Source: Erysipelotrichaceae bacterium | GTDB lineage: Bacteria; Bacillota_I; Bacilli_A; Erysipelotrichales; Erysipelotrichaceae | NCBI GenBank assembly: GCA_017404785.1 | Contig: JAFRBQ010000008.1 | Span: forward strand, 168,212-232,211 | Reading direction: 5' to 3' | Length of the DNA: 64,000 nt | Part shown: one piece after another, positions 52,363 to 61,854 of the stretch | Layout: the number at the start of each line of letters is the position of its first letter | Numbering within the stretch: the first letter of the stretch is position 1 | Notes under the pieces: model-generated | Databases searched by the model: none | What the model was told of the DNA's origin: nothing | The model's input: the letters and a program-made list of their open reading frames with translations, nothing else | Program-made: the position numbers and the translations under genes

Positions 52363-53388
52363 CTAAACCAGAGTATCAAGACAGTTTTCCAGTCTGGTGA
52401 TGATCTCCTGCTTGTCCTTTTCAGGAAGGAAGGAGTATTTGATGGAATTGATATTCATCAGAATGAGGTCTTCGTATTCAAAACCCATTTCCTTTAGACA
52501 GTGGTCATATTCGTCATCAAGACTTACTCTGGCCATCGTCATGTTGTCGGTATTGATCGTGATTGGAACACCCAGGGCATAGAGATTATATGCCGGATGC
52601 ATGCCGTAGCTCTCTCTGGTCTTGCATTGAACATTGGAAGTAGGGCAGATCTCCAGAGCGATCTCGTGATCGGCACAGTATCTTGAAAGTTCCGGATTCT
52701 CATAGACATGGTGGCCATGTCCGATCCTTTTAGCACCCATGTCGATCGCATCTTTGACGGTATGCCAGTCCTGGGAGTCGCCGGCATGACAGATGCATGG
52801 AATACCGGTCTCGTGAGCCTTTTTGAACAGTGGTGCAAAGTTGCTTAACGGCACGATACCTTCAGCACCGGCAAGGTCGACACAGACCACACCGTCATTC
52901 ATGTATTCATGGGCTATGGAAGCTGTCTCCATGTTCTTGTCCCAGTTGTCTTTTTCGGTTCCGACGCACATCATACAGCAGATGATGCCGATCCTGATAT
53001 CCGGATATCTGTTCAAGGCATTTTTTCTTCCTTCAAGAACAGCCTCGATCGCATCCCTTTGGCTAAGACCCTTATCGGTATGTAACTGCGGGGCAAATCT
53101 TATCTCGGCGTAGGCCAGACCCTGCTTATGCAGATCTTCAATGAGCTCTTCAGTAATGCGTCTGATCGAATCCTTGTCCTGCATGACCTGTAATGGTGCA
53201 TCGAACATCTTCAGATATTCGTTGACGCTGTCGGAATTGGAACATTTCTCCATCCAGTCCTTGTAACCCTGTAAAGTGTCGGCAGGCATTTCCACGCCCT
53301 GTTTTTCAACCAGTTCCCAGACTGTTTCCGGTCTGAATGAACCATCCAGATGTAAATGCAGATCTACTTTTGGAAAATCATATTTCAT
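52363..53388 (-). CDS. add: Adenosine deaminase
   Basis: The product has 341 residues. It converts (deoxy)adenosine to inosine. Metal and active-site motifs are KVDLHLHLDGSFRPET, CICHAGDS, RIGHGHHVYE and ITINTDNMTMARVSL (Asp pair region). It fits with DeoD and the nucleoside hydrolases around it. A TATAAT about 25 bases upstream gives a short leader. Confidence 0.94.
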   Translation of the reverse strand: MKYDFPKVDLHLHLDGSFRPETVWELVEKQGVEMPADTLQGYKDWMEKCSNSDSVNEYLKMFDAPLQVMQDKDSIRRITEELIEDLHKQGLAYAEIRFAPQLHTDKGLSQRDAIEAVLEGRKNALNRYPDIRIGIICCMMCVGTEKDNWDKNMETASIAHEYMNDGVVCVDLAGAEGIVPLSNFAPLFKKAHETGIPCICHAGDSQDWHTVKDAIDMGAKRIGHGHHVYENPELSRYCADHEIALEICPTSNVQCKTRESYGMHPAYNLYALGVPITINTDNMTMARVSLDDEYDHCLKEMGFEYEDLILMNINSIKYSFLPEKDKQEIITRLENCLDTLV

Positions 53389-53471
53389 ATCTTAAGATAC
53401 CGTCCTCATCTAAATTATAAAGCAATTTCCCTGTGCTAGAATAAAAGAGAACTTGAAGGGAAGAAATAATC

Positions 53472-54428
53472 ATGAGTGAACTGAAGAAAAGACCCGTAAT
53501 CCTGGATGGCGATCCCGGTCACGATGATGCGATCGCCTGGGTTCTGGCTTCTACCGTTGATGAATTCGATATAAAAGCGATCACGACGGTAGCCGGGAAT
53601 CAGACGCTGGAGAAAGTCACCTACAACGCCAGAAGGATCGCTGCCTTGCTGAAACTGGACATTGAAGTTGCCAAAGGCCGAAACAGGCCGATAGCCGGCG
53701 ATCTTATAATCGCACCGAATTTCCATGGAGAAACCGGGCTTGATGGACCTAAGCTTCCAGAGCCTGATCATAAGTTGAGCGATCTTTCGGCGATCGAAAT
53801 GATGGCCAAGGTCCTTAAGGAATCAAAGGAAAAAGTCACGATCATAACTACCGGCGCCCAGACCAATGTTGCAGCTTTATTGCTGGCTCATCCTGAGCTC
53901 AAGGAAAAGATCGAAATGATCTCGACGATGGGCGGAGGTTTAAGGAACGGCAACTGGACGACCGGCGCTGAATTCAATATTCTGGTCGACCCGGAAGCAG
54001 CCTATACTGTATATCACTCAGGACTTCCTTTGCAGATGTGCGGTCTTGATGTCACGGAAAGAGCGCTGGTCTATCCTGAAGACTGGGAAAGGATCAGAGC
54101 CCTGAACAATCCGGTAGCAAAGATCGTTGCGGAATGGCTCGATTTCTTCTTTATCCATGTGAGCTCACTGGGCTGGAAGGGAGCGACCCTCCATGATCCG
54201 TGCGCCGTCATGTCATTGATCCATCCGGAGATCTTTGAGATCAAAGACTACTACGTGGATATCGAACTCAAGGGTGAATACACCAGAGGGGCAACGGTAG
54301 CCGACTATCATGGAAGACTGAATAAGAAGCCAAACTGCCGTTGCGTTGTTGATCTGGATAGAGAAAAATTCGTTGAATACTTATATGAAGCCTGTGGCAA
54401 ATTTGCGGATTGGGAGGTCAATCTATGA
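53472..54428 (+). CDS. Inosine-uridine-preferring nucleoside hydrolase, copy 1
   Basis: The product has 318 residues. The Ca2+-binding motif DGDPGHDDAIAW lies near the N terminus, with TTVAGNQTLEKVTYNARRI, and NILVDPEAAYTVYHSGLPLQMCGLDVT. It hydrolyses the N-glycosidic bond of ribonucleosides. It overlaps copy 2 by four bases. Confidence 0.95.
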   Translation: MSELKKRPVILDGDPGHDDAIAWVLASTVDEFDIKAITTVAGNQTLEKVTYNARRIAALLKLDIEVAKGRNRPIAGDLIIAPNFHGETGLDGPKLPEPDHKLSDLSAIEMMAKVLKESKEKVTIITTGAQTNVAALLLAHPELKEKIEMISTMGGGLRNGNWTTGAEFNILVDPEAAYTVYHSGLPLQMCGLDVTERALVYPEDWERIRALNNPVAKIVAEWLDFFFIHVSSLGWKGATLHDPCAVMSLIHPEIFEIKDYYVDIELKGEYTRGATVADYHGRLNKKPNCRCVVDLDREKFVEYLYEACGKFADWEVNL

Positions 54429-55357
54429 ACAAGATACCTGTCTGGATAGATACTGATACCGGGGTCGATGATGCGGTAGCTCTGATCACAGCGACATCCT
54501 TGAAAGAACTCGACATAAAAGGTGTTTCGGCAGTAGCCGGCAATACCACCATTGAAAATGCCTTCAGAAATGCCAGGGATGTGCTGTCTCTTGCGGGCAG
54601 GGAAGACATCAGAGTATTCAAGGGATCAGCCAGACCTTTCATAAAGGAGCTGCATATCGCACCGCATGTCCATGGCGAAAACGGCATTGGTGATGTCACT
54701 ATCGAACCATCAAATGCTCCGATCGAAGAAAAAAACGCTTTTGATGCCCTGTATGAAAAAGCCAGGGAACTTAATGGCGAACTTACCGTAATTGCTGTAG
54801 GACCATTGACCAATATCGCTGCAACGATCATCAAACATCCTGATTTTGTGAACTATGTGAAGTGTCTGTGCATCATGGGTGGAGCTGTTGAAGGCGGAAA
54901 CATCACTCCATGTGCCGAATTCAATATCTATGAAGATCCTCATGCCGCCCAATGCGTCTTCAAGTCGGGGATCAAGGTGAAGATGTTTGGCCTCGATGTT
55001 ACACTCAAGGCCTATCTCAGTGATGATGATATTGCGGAGATCATCAGTTACAACAACAAGGCTTCAAGATTCTTTGAAGGTTCAAACAAACTGATCTATG
55101 CCGTGCAGGAAAGACATAATGGCAACGGTCTTTGCGAACATGATACCTGTCCGATCGTCTATGTGGCTCATCCGGAACTGTTTACTGGCAAACCGTGCGG
55201 TATCTATGTCGAGACTCAGGGTGAGATCACCATGGGCAAGACGGTTGCCGATCTTTATACTGATCACAAATATGAAGACAGACATTGTGAAGCGTATATA
55301 GATATAAACAGAGAAGAATTTGTTAAGATAATCAAGGAAGCCTACAGAGCTTATTGA
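54425..55357 (+). CDS. Nucleoside hydrolase, copy 2
   Basis: The product has 310 residues. The motif reads DTDTGVDDAVAL, with Thr where DxDPG has Pro; the Asp ligands are kept. VAGNTTIENAFRNARD and NIYEDPHAAQCVFKSGIKVKMFGLDVT follow copy 1 closely, so the pair arose by duplication. GAGGT precedes the ATG at 54425. The two may split purine and pyrimidine substrates between them. Confidence 0.94.
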   Translation: MNKIPVWIDTDTGVDDAVALITATSLKELDIKGVSAVAGNTTIENAFRNARDVLSLAGREDIRVFKGSARPFIKELHIAPHVHGENGIGDVTIEPSNAPIEEKNAFDALYEKARELNGELTVIAVGPLTNIAATIIKHPDFVNYVKCLCIMGGAVEGGNITPCAEFNIYEDPHAAQCVFKSGIKVKMFGLDVTLKAYLSDDDIAEIISYNNKASRFFEGSNKLIYAVQERHNGNGLCEHDTCPIVYVAHPELFTGKPCGIYVETQGEITMGKTVADLYTDHKYEDRHCEAYIDINREEFVKIIKEAYRAY

Positions 55358-55367
55358 GGGAGAGATC

Positions 55368-56738
55368 ATGAAAACAGTATGGGATAAGATCGATAAGAAA
55401 AAAATGAAACAGCTGATGGATTTTTCCGAAGACTACAAGGTCTTTCTGGATAATGCCAAGACGGAAAGAGAAGCTGTTGATGAATCAGTAAAACTGGCCA
55501 GAAGTGCCGGTTTTAAAGAATTCAGAGAATTCAAGAAACTCAAGGTCGGAGACAAGGTCTATTTCAATAACCGTGGCAAATCTTTGGCTTTGTTTGTGAT
55601 CGGCAAAGATAAAATGGAAGACGGTATGAACATCCTTGGCGCACACATCGATTCACCAAGGATCGACCTGAAACAGAATCCGTTATATGAAGACAACGGA
55701 CTGGTCCTGATGGATACCCACTATTATGGCGGCATCAAGAAATACCAGTGGGTCGCAAGACCTCTGGCTTTGCACGGTGTTGTCTGCAAGAAAGACGGGA
55801 CGACCATTACGCTGAAACTCGGTGAAAAAGATGACGAACCGATCCTGGAGATCTCCGATCTGCTCATCCATCTGGCCAGAGATCAGATGGAGAAAAATGG
55901 ACGCAAAGTCGTGGAAGGCGAAGACCTGAATGCTTTGACCGGATCGATCCCGGCCAAGTCCAAGGAAGAGGAAAAGGAACTTGTCAAGAAGAACATCCTG
56001 AACATCCTCAAGGAAGAATATCAGATCGAAGAAGATGATTTCATCTCTGCCGAACTTGAACTGGTACCATCCGGAAAAGCCAGAGACCTGGGTCTGGACA
56101 GATCGATGATCATGGGCTATGGCCATGATGACAGGATCTGCGCCTATACATCACTAAGAGCTTTACTGGAATCGGACAGACCGCAAAGAACCTCCGTATG
56201 TATCCTCACCGATAAGGAAGAGATCGGCTCTATCGGTTCTACTGGCGCTCAATCCGCTTTCTTTGAAAACAGTGTGGCAGAACTCTTGAACCTGTCAGGA
56301 GAATACAATGATCTTTCTTTAAGACATGCGCTTCAGAATTCAAGGATGCTGTCATCGGATGTTTCGGCAGCCTTTGATCCAAACTATCCTTCCGTCAATG
56401 AAGCCAAGAATGCGGCTTACTTTGGAAAGGGTATCTCTTTCAACAAGTTTACCGGTCAGGGAGGCAAATCCGGATCAAGCGATGCTCCTGCTGAGTATGT
56501 CGCAAAGATCAGAAAAATCATGGATGACAACGATGTCATGTTCCAGTTCTCGGAACTGGGCAGAGTCGACCAGGGCGGTGGCGGAACGATCGCCTATGTG
56601 CTCGCCAACAAGAACATGGATGTCATCGATGCCGGCATTGCCGTACAGAATATGCACGCTCCATATGAGACAGCTTCCAAAGCCGATATCTATGAAGCCT
56701 ATCGGGCATACAAAGCTTTCCTGAAGGATATGAAATAA
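55368..56738 (+). CDS. M18-family aminopeptidase
   Basis: The product has 456 residues. Zinc ligands are in LGAHIDSPRIDLKQNPLYE, MGYGHDDRICAYTSL, ILTDKEEIGSIGSTGAQ and the C-terminal ENMHAPYE-like VQNMHAPYETASK. It releases N-terminal residues from peptides in the cytoplasm. It follows the nucleoside hydrolases by 10 bases with GAGGGAG, so all three share a transcript. Confidence 0.94.
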   Translation: MKTVWDKIDKKKMKQLMDFSEDYKVFLDNAKTEREAVDESVKLARSAGFKEFREFKKLKVGDKVYFNNRGKSLALFVIGKDKMEDGMNILGAHIDSPRIDLKQNPLYEDNGLVLMDTHYYGGIKKYQWVARPLALHGVVCKKDGTTITLKLGEKDDEPILEISDLLIHLARDQMEKNGRKVVEGEDLNALTGSIPAKSKEEEKELVKKNILNILKEEYQIEEDDFISAELELVPSGKARDLGLDRSMIMGYGHDDRICAYTSLRALLESDRPQRTSVCILTDKEEIGSIGSTGAQSAFFENSVAELLNLSGEYNDLSLRHALQNSRMLSSDVSAAFDPNYPSVNEAKNAAYFGKGISFNKFTGQGGKSGSSDAPAEYVAKIRKIMDDNDVMFQFSELGRVDQGGGGTIAYVLANKNMDVIDAGIAVQNMHAPYETASKADIYEAYRAYKAFLKDMK

Positions 56739-56742
56739 TACT

Positions 56743-56769
56743 GCAGCTCAATGAGCTGCTTTATTTTTT
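56743..56769 (+). terminator. Terminator of the nucleoside hydrolase/aminopeptidase operon
   Basis: GCAGCTC pairs with GAGCTGC around AAT, followed by TTTATTTTTT. Confidence 0.82.
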
Positions 56770-56803
56770 CAGGTAACAAAATGATTTTTTATCTGTGAAT
56801 AAC

Positions 56804-56832
56804 TTAACAATAATTGAATATGGTGTTATAAT
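56804..56832 (+). promoter_or_regulatory. Promoter of ABC importer operon
   Basis: TTAACA (56804-56809), a 17-base spacer and extended TGtTATAAT with -10 at 56827-56832. Confidence 0.8.
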
Positions 56833-56845
56833 GTAAACGCTTGCA
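56832..56845 (+). promoter_or_regulatory. CcpA cre box over the transcription start
   Basis: TGTAAACGCTTGCA fits the cre consensus TGWAARCGYTWNCW at every position. It overlaps the last base of the -10 box, a site where CcpA would block transcription under rich sugar supply. Confidence 0.78.
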
Positions 56846-56882
56846 AGAAATAGCAAGATAATTAGAAAAGAGGGAATTATTT

Positions 56883-58223
56883 ATGAAAAAACTTCTTATG
56901 TTGATGCTGGCAGTATTGATGGCATTGACGCTTGTTGGATGTTCTTCCGGCAATGGTGGCGGAGAAACTCCAGCTGACAACCGTTCTGAAGTTCAGAAGA
57001 TCATCGCTGAAGCTCAGGGAATGACTCTTGAAGAACTCGCTAAGAAAGCCATTGAAGAATCAAATGGCAAGAAAGTCTATGGTGTAGGTAACTCATCACG
57101 TGGTAAGAGTGCTCTTCCACTGTTCATTGAATACTTACAGTCAATTGACCCTAGCTATACTCTTGAATTTGATTGGCAGCAGCCAAAGAACAACAAGATC
57201 TTCGATCAGCTCACAGCTGACGGCTTAAAGGACACAGGTACATTCTTCATGACTCTGATCCAGGATGGTAACCAGATCGAGTCTAAGATGGTTCAGACTG
57301 GCGTTCTTGATACATTCATTCCAAAAGAGTGGGCAGAAGCTAACGGTACTACTCCTGAAGAGTATCAGGGATATCTCCCATTACAGACATTAAACAAGAT
57401 TTTCGAATTCAACAACGTTAACCCTGACAAGCAGTATGCAAACTGCTGGGATTTCGTTTATGAAGGCGAACACGGTCTGTTCATGGACATCGATTCAGAA
57501 ATCGTCGGTAAGAACTTCTTATACATGCTGACAGCTCCTCAGTATGCTGCTTATCTGAAAGACGCATATGACAAGCTCCCAGCTGACAAGCAGGCTTACT
57601 TCAAGACTACTGTTGATGCAATGGAAAAAGACGCTGCTGAATTAGGTCTTGATGAAAACGGCAAATACTCTCTGGCTTGGATCAAGCTGTGGGTCAACAG
57701 CTACAATGCTCAGACAGATGATGGCCCAATCTGCAACATCCTGGTTAATAAATCAGCTGTTGATCAGTTCGGTCTATTAGTTTACTCAAAGGTTCGTTCA
57801 GTTGAAGAAACTGATGAAACTTCTGTAAACAACCTGTCAGTTGCTGCATACCAGAATGGTTATGAAGGCATCGGCGGCTACGCTTACTGCCACTATCTGT
57901 TCGTTACAGATAACTCACCATTCCCTTGGACTGCATGTGCATTCATCGCTTACATGACGGAAACTGTTGATGGTTTCTCTGCATGGGGCAAGGACTTAGG
58001 TGGTTACTCTTCTAACCCTGAAGTTGCCAAGGCTACAGAAGAAAAATTCCATCACTCTAAGGGTGAATCTGCAAAGGTCGTCTGCGATACTACAATGGAC
58101 AGAGGCTATGACTGGTGGATCAACAATGGCAAGCTGGTCGTTGAAGATCCTAAGTATTGCGCATCTGTTGCATTCACTGTAGGTTCATGGATCGAAATGC
58201 TCGACAAGTACACTCCAGAATAA
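56883..58223 (+). CDS. ABC transporter substrate-binding lipoprotein
   Basis: The product has 446 residues. The signal peptide ends TLVGCSSG (lipobox), followed by a Gly-rich linker. The mature part resembles family 1 / Fbp-type binding proteins (KVYGVGNSSRGKSALPLFIEYL and the later NNLSVAAYQNGYEGIGGYAYCHYLF). Codon use is more biased than its neighbours toward AAG, GAA and GCT, which suggests high expression. The partner permease is two-domain, like those for ferric iron, thiamine or phosphonates; the ligand is not known, and the cre box hints at a carbon source. Confidence 0.88.
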   Translation: MKKLLMLMLAVLMALTLVGCSSGNGGGETPADNRSEVQKIIAEAQGMTLEELAKKAIEESNGKKVYGVGNSSRGKSALPLFIEYLQSIDPSYTLEFDWQQPKNNKIFDQLTADGLKDTGTFFMTLIQDGNQIESKMVQTGVLDTFIPKEWAEANGTTPEEYQGYLPLQTLNKIFEFNNVNPDKQYANCWDFVYEGEHGLFMDIDSEIVGKNFLYMLTAPQYAAYLKDAYDKLPADKQAYFKTTVDAMEKDAAELGLDENGKYSLAWIKLWVNSYNAQTDDGPICNILVNKSAVDQFGLLVYSKVRSVEETDETSVNNLSVAAYQNGYEGIGGYAYCHYLFVTDNSPFPWTACAFIAYMTETVDGFSAWGKDLGGYSSNPEVAKATEEKFHHSKGESAKVVCDTTMDRGYDWWINNGKLVVEDPKYCASVAFTVGSWIEMLDKYTPE

Positions 58224-58257
58224 CAGTTGTTTAAATCTAAACATTGATTTAAAACGT

Positions 58258-58291
58258 AGTGCCTTCGTAGAGTTTCTACGGAGGCACTTTT
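58258..58291 (+). terminator. Intra-operon hairpin (partial terminator)
   Basis: AGTGCCTTCGTAG pairs with CTACGGAGGCACT (internal mismatch) around AGTTT, then TTTT. It lies between the binding protein and permease genes and would lower permease/ATPase mRNA relative to the binding protein. Confidence 0.7.
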
Positions 58292-58313
58292 ACTTAATCA
58301 GAGGTATTAATTT

Positions 58314-60122
58314 ATGTCAAAACAAACAAAAATCAGAATCAACAGCATAAAGACTTATCTCAGTAAACCACAGAATATCATTCTGATCCTGACAGGCATC
58401 CTGGTAACCTTCACAACGATCGCGCCGATCGTAGCGATCATTCAGGATACCGTCAAGATCCACCCGGGCACGATCGACCAGTATCTGACCGGCAAGGCCA
58501 GCGGTTTCACATTCGCCAACTATGTCGACCTGTTCACATCCCGTCTGGCCAAAACCAATCTGTGGACACCGTTACTTAATACTACTTATCTGGCTATCGG
58601 TGCGTGCACCTTTGCGATCCTGTTTGGCGGTATCTTCGCCTACCTGATCACCCGCACAAACATGGCCTTCAAGAAGTATCTGAGTTCGATCTTTATCTTC
58701 CCGTATATCATGCCGCAGTGGACTTTGGCCGTTGTCTGGCAGAACCTGTTCAACTCCAATGCGGTTACAGGCACATCCAATGGCTTACTGGCATCGCTGT
58801 TTGGCATAACCATGCCGGCCTGGTGGTGTCTGGGATTATTCCCGTGTATCGTCGTACTGGGCATGCACTATGCACCGTTCGCCTACATCCTCATCGGTGG
58901 TATCTTCAAAAACATGGATGCCAACCTTGAAGAAGCAGCTACGATCCTGGATACGCCTAGATGGAAGATCTTTACCAGAGTAACCATTCCGATGGTAAAG
59001 CCGGCTATCCTTTCCACGATCCTGCTGGTCGCAGGTTCAACGATCGGTTCCTACCCGGTTCCTCACTACCTGGGTCTGACGACTTTGGCTACCAAGTATG
59101 TTTCGATGAACGACAAGTATACCGGTGAAGCTTCGATCATTGCGATCATCATGATGCTGTTTGGTGTTGCGATCATGTATCTCAACCAGCGTTCATTACA
59201 TTCACGTAAGTCATATACGACCGTCACAGGCAAGTCAGGTCAGATCACCAAGGTCAACCTTGGAAGCAGTGGCAGATATGTCATCGCGATAGTATTTGTG
59301 ATCATCACTTTCTTCACATCCATCTATCCGATCATTTCCTTTGCCTTCGAGACCTTCCTTCCTAACCCGGGTGACTATTCATTCCTGTATACCGGCAATA
59401 CCAACAACCTGACAACCAAGTGGTGGGTAACGGCAGAAAACATCACCGAGAACGGTATGTATGGACAGATGGGTATCCTGCATAACTCCATGATCTGGAG
59501 AGCCTTCAGAGGCACGATCCTGGTAGCTGTGATCTGCTGTCTAACTGCCGGTACGATCGGAACACTTATCGGTTATGCCGTCAGCAAGAACAGACGCGGC
59601 AAGCTCGCAAGCTATGTCAACTCCATGGCCTTCTTGCCTTATCTGATGCCATCGGTTGCCGTAGGTGCTGCATATTTTATCCTTTTCTCTTCCGGAAAGG
59701 TCAACCTGTTCAATACTTATCTGGCCTTGGTAATCGTCGGTACAGTCAAGTATATTCCGTTTGCTTCGCGTTCTTCTCTGAACTCGATGCTGCAGCTGTC
59801 GAACGAAATTGAAGAGTCAGCGATCATCCAGGATGTTCCATGGATCAAGCGCATGACAAGGATCATCATTCCTATTCAGAAATCTTCAATCGTTTCCGGT
59901 TTCTTACTACCATTCATGACCTGTCTACGAGAACTCTCACTGTTCATGCTGCTGTGTGTTCAGGGCTTCATCCTTTCCACAACACTGGACTATTTCGATG
60001 AAATGGGTCTCTATGCATTCTCGAGTGGTATCAACTTAATACTGATCGTCACAATCCTGATCAGTAACTTCCTGGTAAACAAGATTACCGGTGCAAGCTT
60101 GGATGAAGGAATAGGAGGATAA
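58314..60122 (+). CDS. Two-domain ABC permease (FbpB type)
   Basis: The product has 602 residues with about 12 helices in two homologous halves. Each half has an EAA loop: EEAATILDTPRWKIFTRVTI in the first and EIEESAIIQDVPWIKRMTRI in the second. One polypeptide therefore replaces a permease dimer. AGAGGT precedes the ATG. It belongs with the binding protein upstream and the ATPase six bases downstream. Confidence 0.92.
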   Translation: MSKQTKIRINSIKTYLSKPQNIILILTGILVTFTTIAPIVAIIQDTVKIHPGTIDQYLTGKASGFTFANYVDLFTSRLAKTNLWTPLLNTTYLAIGACTFAILFGGIFAYLITRTNMAFKKYLSSIFIFPYIMPQWTLAVVWQNLFNSNAVTGTSNGLLASLFGITMPAWWCLGLFPCIVVLGMHYAPFAYILIGGIFKNMDANLEEAATILDTPRWKIFTRVTIPMVKPAILSTILLVAGSTIGSYPVPHYLGLTTLATKYVSMNDKYTGEASIIAIIMMLFGVAIMYLNQRSLHSRKSYTTVTGKSGQITKVNLGSSGRYVIAIVFVIITFFTSIYPIISFAFETFLPNPGDYSFLYTGNTNNLTTKWWVTAENITENGMYGQMGILHNSMIWRAFRGTILVAVICCLTAGTIGTLIGYAVSKNRRGKLASYVNSMAFLPYLMPSVAVGAAYFILFSSGKVNLFNTYLALVIVGTVKYIPFASRSSLNSMLQLSNEIEESAIIQDVPWIKRMTRIIIPIQKSSIVSGFLLPFMTCLRELSLFMLLCVQGFILSTTLDYFDEMGLYAFSSGINLILIVTILISNFLVNKITGASLDEGIGG

Positions 60123-60127
60123 AATAT

Positions 60128-61771
60128 ATGCCAAAAATTACTTTAGAACATGTTACAAAACGTTATGATAAATTCTATGCTGTAGATGATCTTAATCTGG
60201 TGATCGAAGATAACGCCTTCGTCACTCTGCTTGGTCCTTCAGGCTGTGGCAAGACGACGACGTTAAGAATGATCGCCGGGCTTGAGACACCTACCAGCGG
60301 CAAGATTACGATCGGTGATCGTGTTGTCTTTGATTCGGCTGAAGGTATCAACATCCCGGCCAATAAACGTAAGGTCGGTTTCTTGTTCCAGAACTATGCT
60401 CTGTGGCCTAACATGACCGTCTATGAGAACATCTCCTTTGGTCTTACTAACATCAAGGAAGCGCTTCCTGTCATCTATCATGATGCCAAGGCAGCTGCAA
60501 AAATGCTCAAGGCCTTAAAAAGACCTAATGATGTTGCCAAGCTGATCAACGATTGTTATGACAAGAAGGGCAAGCTCGATGAAAAGAAAGCGATCGTCAA
60601 ACTGATCGATGCCTATGAGATCTCACAGTATTCCGCCAAGAAAATGCTGAGCTATAATCTGCACACTTCCAGCAATGTTGCTGATGATGCCAAGAAATAC
60701 AGTCTGGAACTGGAAAAGATTATTGCAACAGCAAAAAGCGATGCTGCGACAAAAGGCTACACTCTTGATGATGAATTCATAGCCTATAAAGACGGTGAAG
60801 TTGTAAAGGAGGTCCGCAAGCTCACAAAGGAAGAGATGGATCTCTCAGTACGCCGTGTAGCCAGAATAACCAATATCGGTATGTTTATGGAAAGATATCC
60901 GGCTGAACTTTCCGGCGGCCAGCAGCAGCGTGTAGCGATCGCCAGAACATTGGCACCGGAGCCAACAGTTCTGTTTATGGATGAACCTCTTTCCAACCTG
61001 GATGCCAAGCTGCGTCTGGAAATGAGATCAGAACTGCAGAGACTGCATCTTGATACCGGTTCTACTTTCGTCTATGTCACACACGACCAGATGGAAGCCA
61101 TGACTCTGGCAACCAGGATCTGTCTGATCGACAACGGTTATCTGCAACAGTACGATGCTCCGCTGGATGTCTACAACAAGCCAAACAACCTCTTTGTTGC
61201 CGACTTCGTAGGAAATCCGGCAATCAACTTCATTGAAGCACACGGCAAACAAAATGATGGTGTTTTCGAGCTTGATGTTTTCAACAAGAACAAGCTGAAA
61301 TTCGTTCCGAATGAGCCGATCGATATCAAGAAGTGGCATACGGATCTCAATGCCGATAAGGAGGCAGAGGCACGGGAGCTTGCCAAGAAAGCTTCCCAGA
61401 AGGGTTATGTCGAAAGAAGCAACAAAGAAACCAACTTCAAATATCATATTGCAATGATCGATGAACTGGAAGATTACGGCGATGAGATCGAATACACTGA
61501 CAGAGATTTCGTCATCGGTATCCGTCCGGAATTCGTTACGATCGATGCCAGCGGAAAGTTTGAAGGAGAGATCTATTCTTCAATGCCTACCGGTATGGAG
61601 ACGACGGTCAGAGTTGCGATCGGCAATTATCTTCTGACAGGAGTCATGTTCGGCGGTGTCGTCTATAAACTTGGCGATAAGGTCAAGGTAGACTTCAAGG
61701 GCAAAAATGCCATCCTGTTTGACCGCAAGTCAGGCAAGTTCATTGCCCTGGGTTCATTGAAGGCGGAATAG
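60128..61771 (+). CDS. ABC importer ATPase with a ~120-residue insertion
   Basis: The product has 547 residues. Walker A is LGPSGCGKTT (36-45), the Q-loop FLFQNYALWPNMTV (86-99), the signature LSGGQQQRVAIARTLA (261-276), Walker B VLFMDEPLSNLDAK and the switch His VTHDQMEAM. Normally about 50 residues separate the Q-loop and signature; here it is about 170. The extra part (about 112-238) is Lys- and Ala-rich and helical (ALPVIYHDAKAAAKMLKAL and on) and falls in the helical subdomain that contacts the permease. The C-terminal TOBE-like domain is long. It starts after AGGAGG and ends the operon. Confidence 0.93.
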   Translation: MPKITLEHVTKRYDKFYAVDDLNLVIEDNAFVTLLGPSGCGKTTTLRMIAGLETPTSGKITIGDRVVFDSAEGINIPANKRKVGFLFQNYALWPNMTVYENISFGLTNIKEALPVIYHDAKAAAKMLKALKRPNDVAKLINDCYDKKGKLDEKKAIVKLIDAYEISQYSAKKMLSYNLHTSSNVADDAKKYSLELEKIIATAKSDAATKGYTLDDEFIAYKDGEVVKEVRKLTKEEMDLSVRRVARITNIGMFMERYPAELSGGQQQRVAIARTLAPEPTVLFMDEPLSNLDAKLRLEMRSELQRLHLDTGSTFVYVTHDQMEAMTLATRICLIDNGYLQQYDAPLDVYNKPNNLFVADFVGNPAINFIEAHGKQNDGVFELDVFNKNKLKFVPNEPIDIKKWHTDLNADKEAEARELAKKASQKGYVERSNKETNFKYHIAMIDELEDYGDEIEYTDRDFVIGIRPEFVTIDASGKFEGEIYSSMPTGMETTVRVAIGNYLLTGVMFGGVVYKLGDKVKVDFKGKNAILFDRKSGKFIALGSLKAE

Positions 61772-61791
61772 TCTTCTTTAAAAACAGTTTT

Positions 61792-61820
61792 AAAACAAAG
61801 ACCTTCGGGTCTTTGTTTTT
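61792..61820 (+). terminator. Terminator of the ABC importer operon
   Basis: The 12-bp stem AAAACAAAGACC / GGTCTTTGTTTT has a TTCG loop and a T tail. Confidence 0.92.
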
Positions 61821-61854
61821 GTATGGATGATAAAGTGTTATCATTAATTATGTT

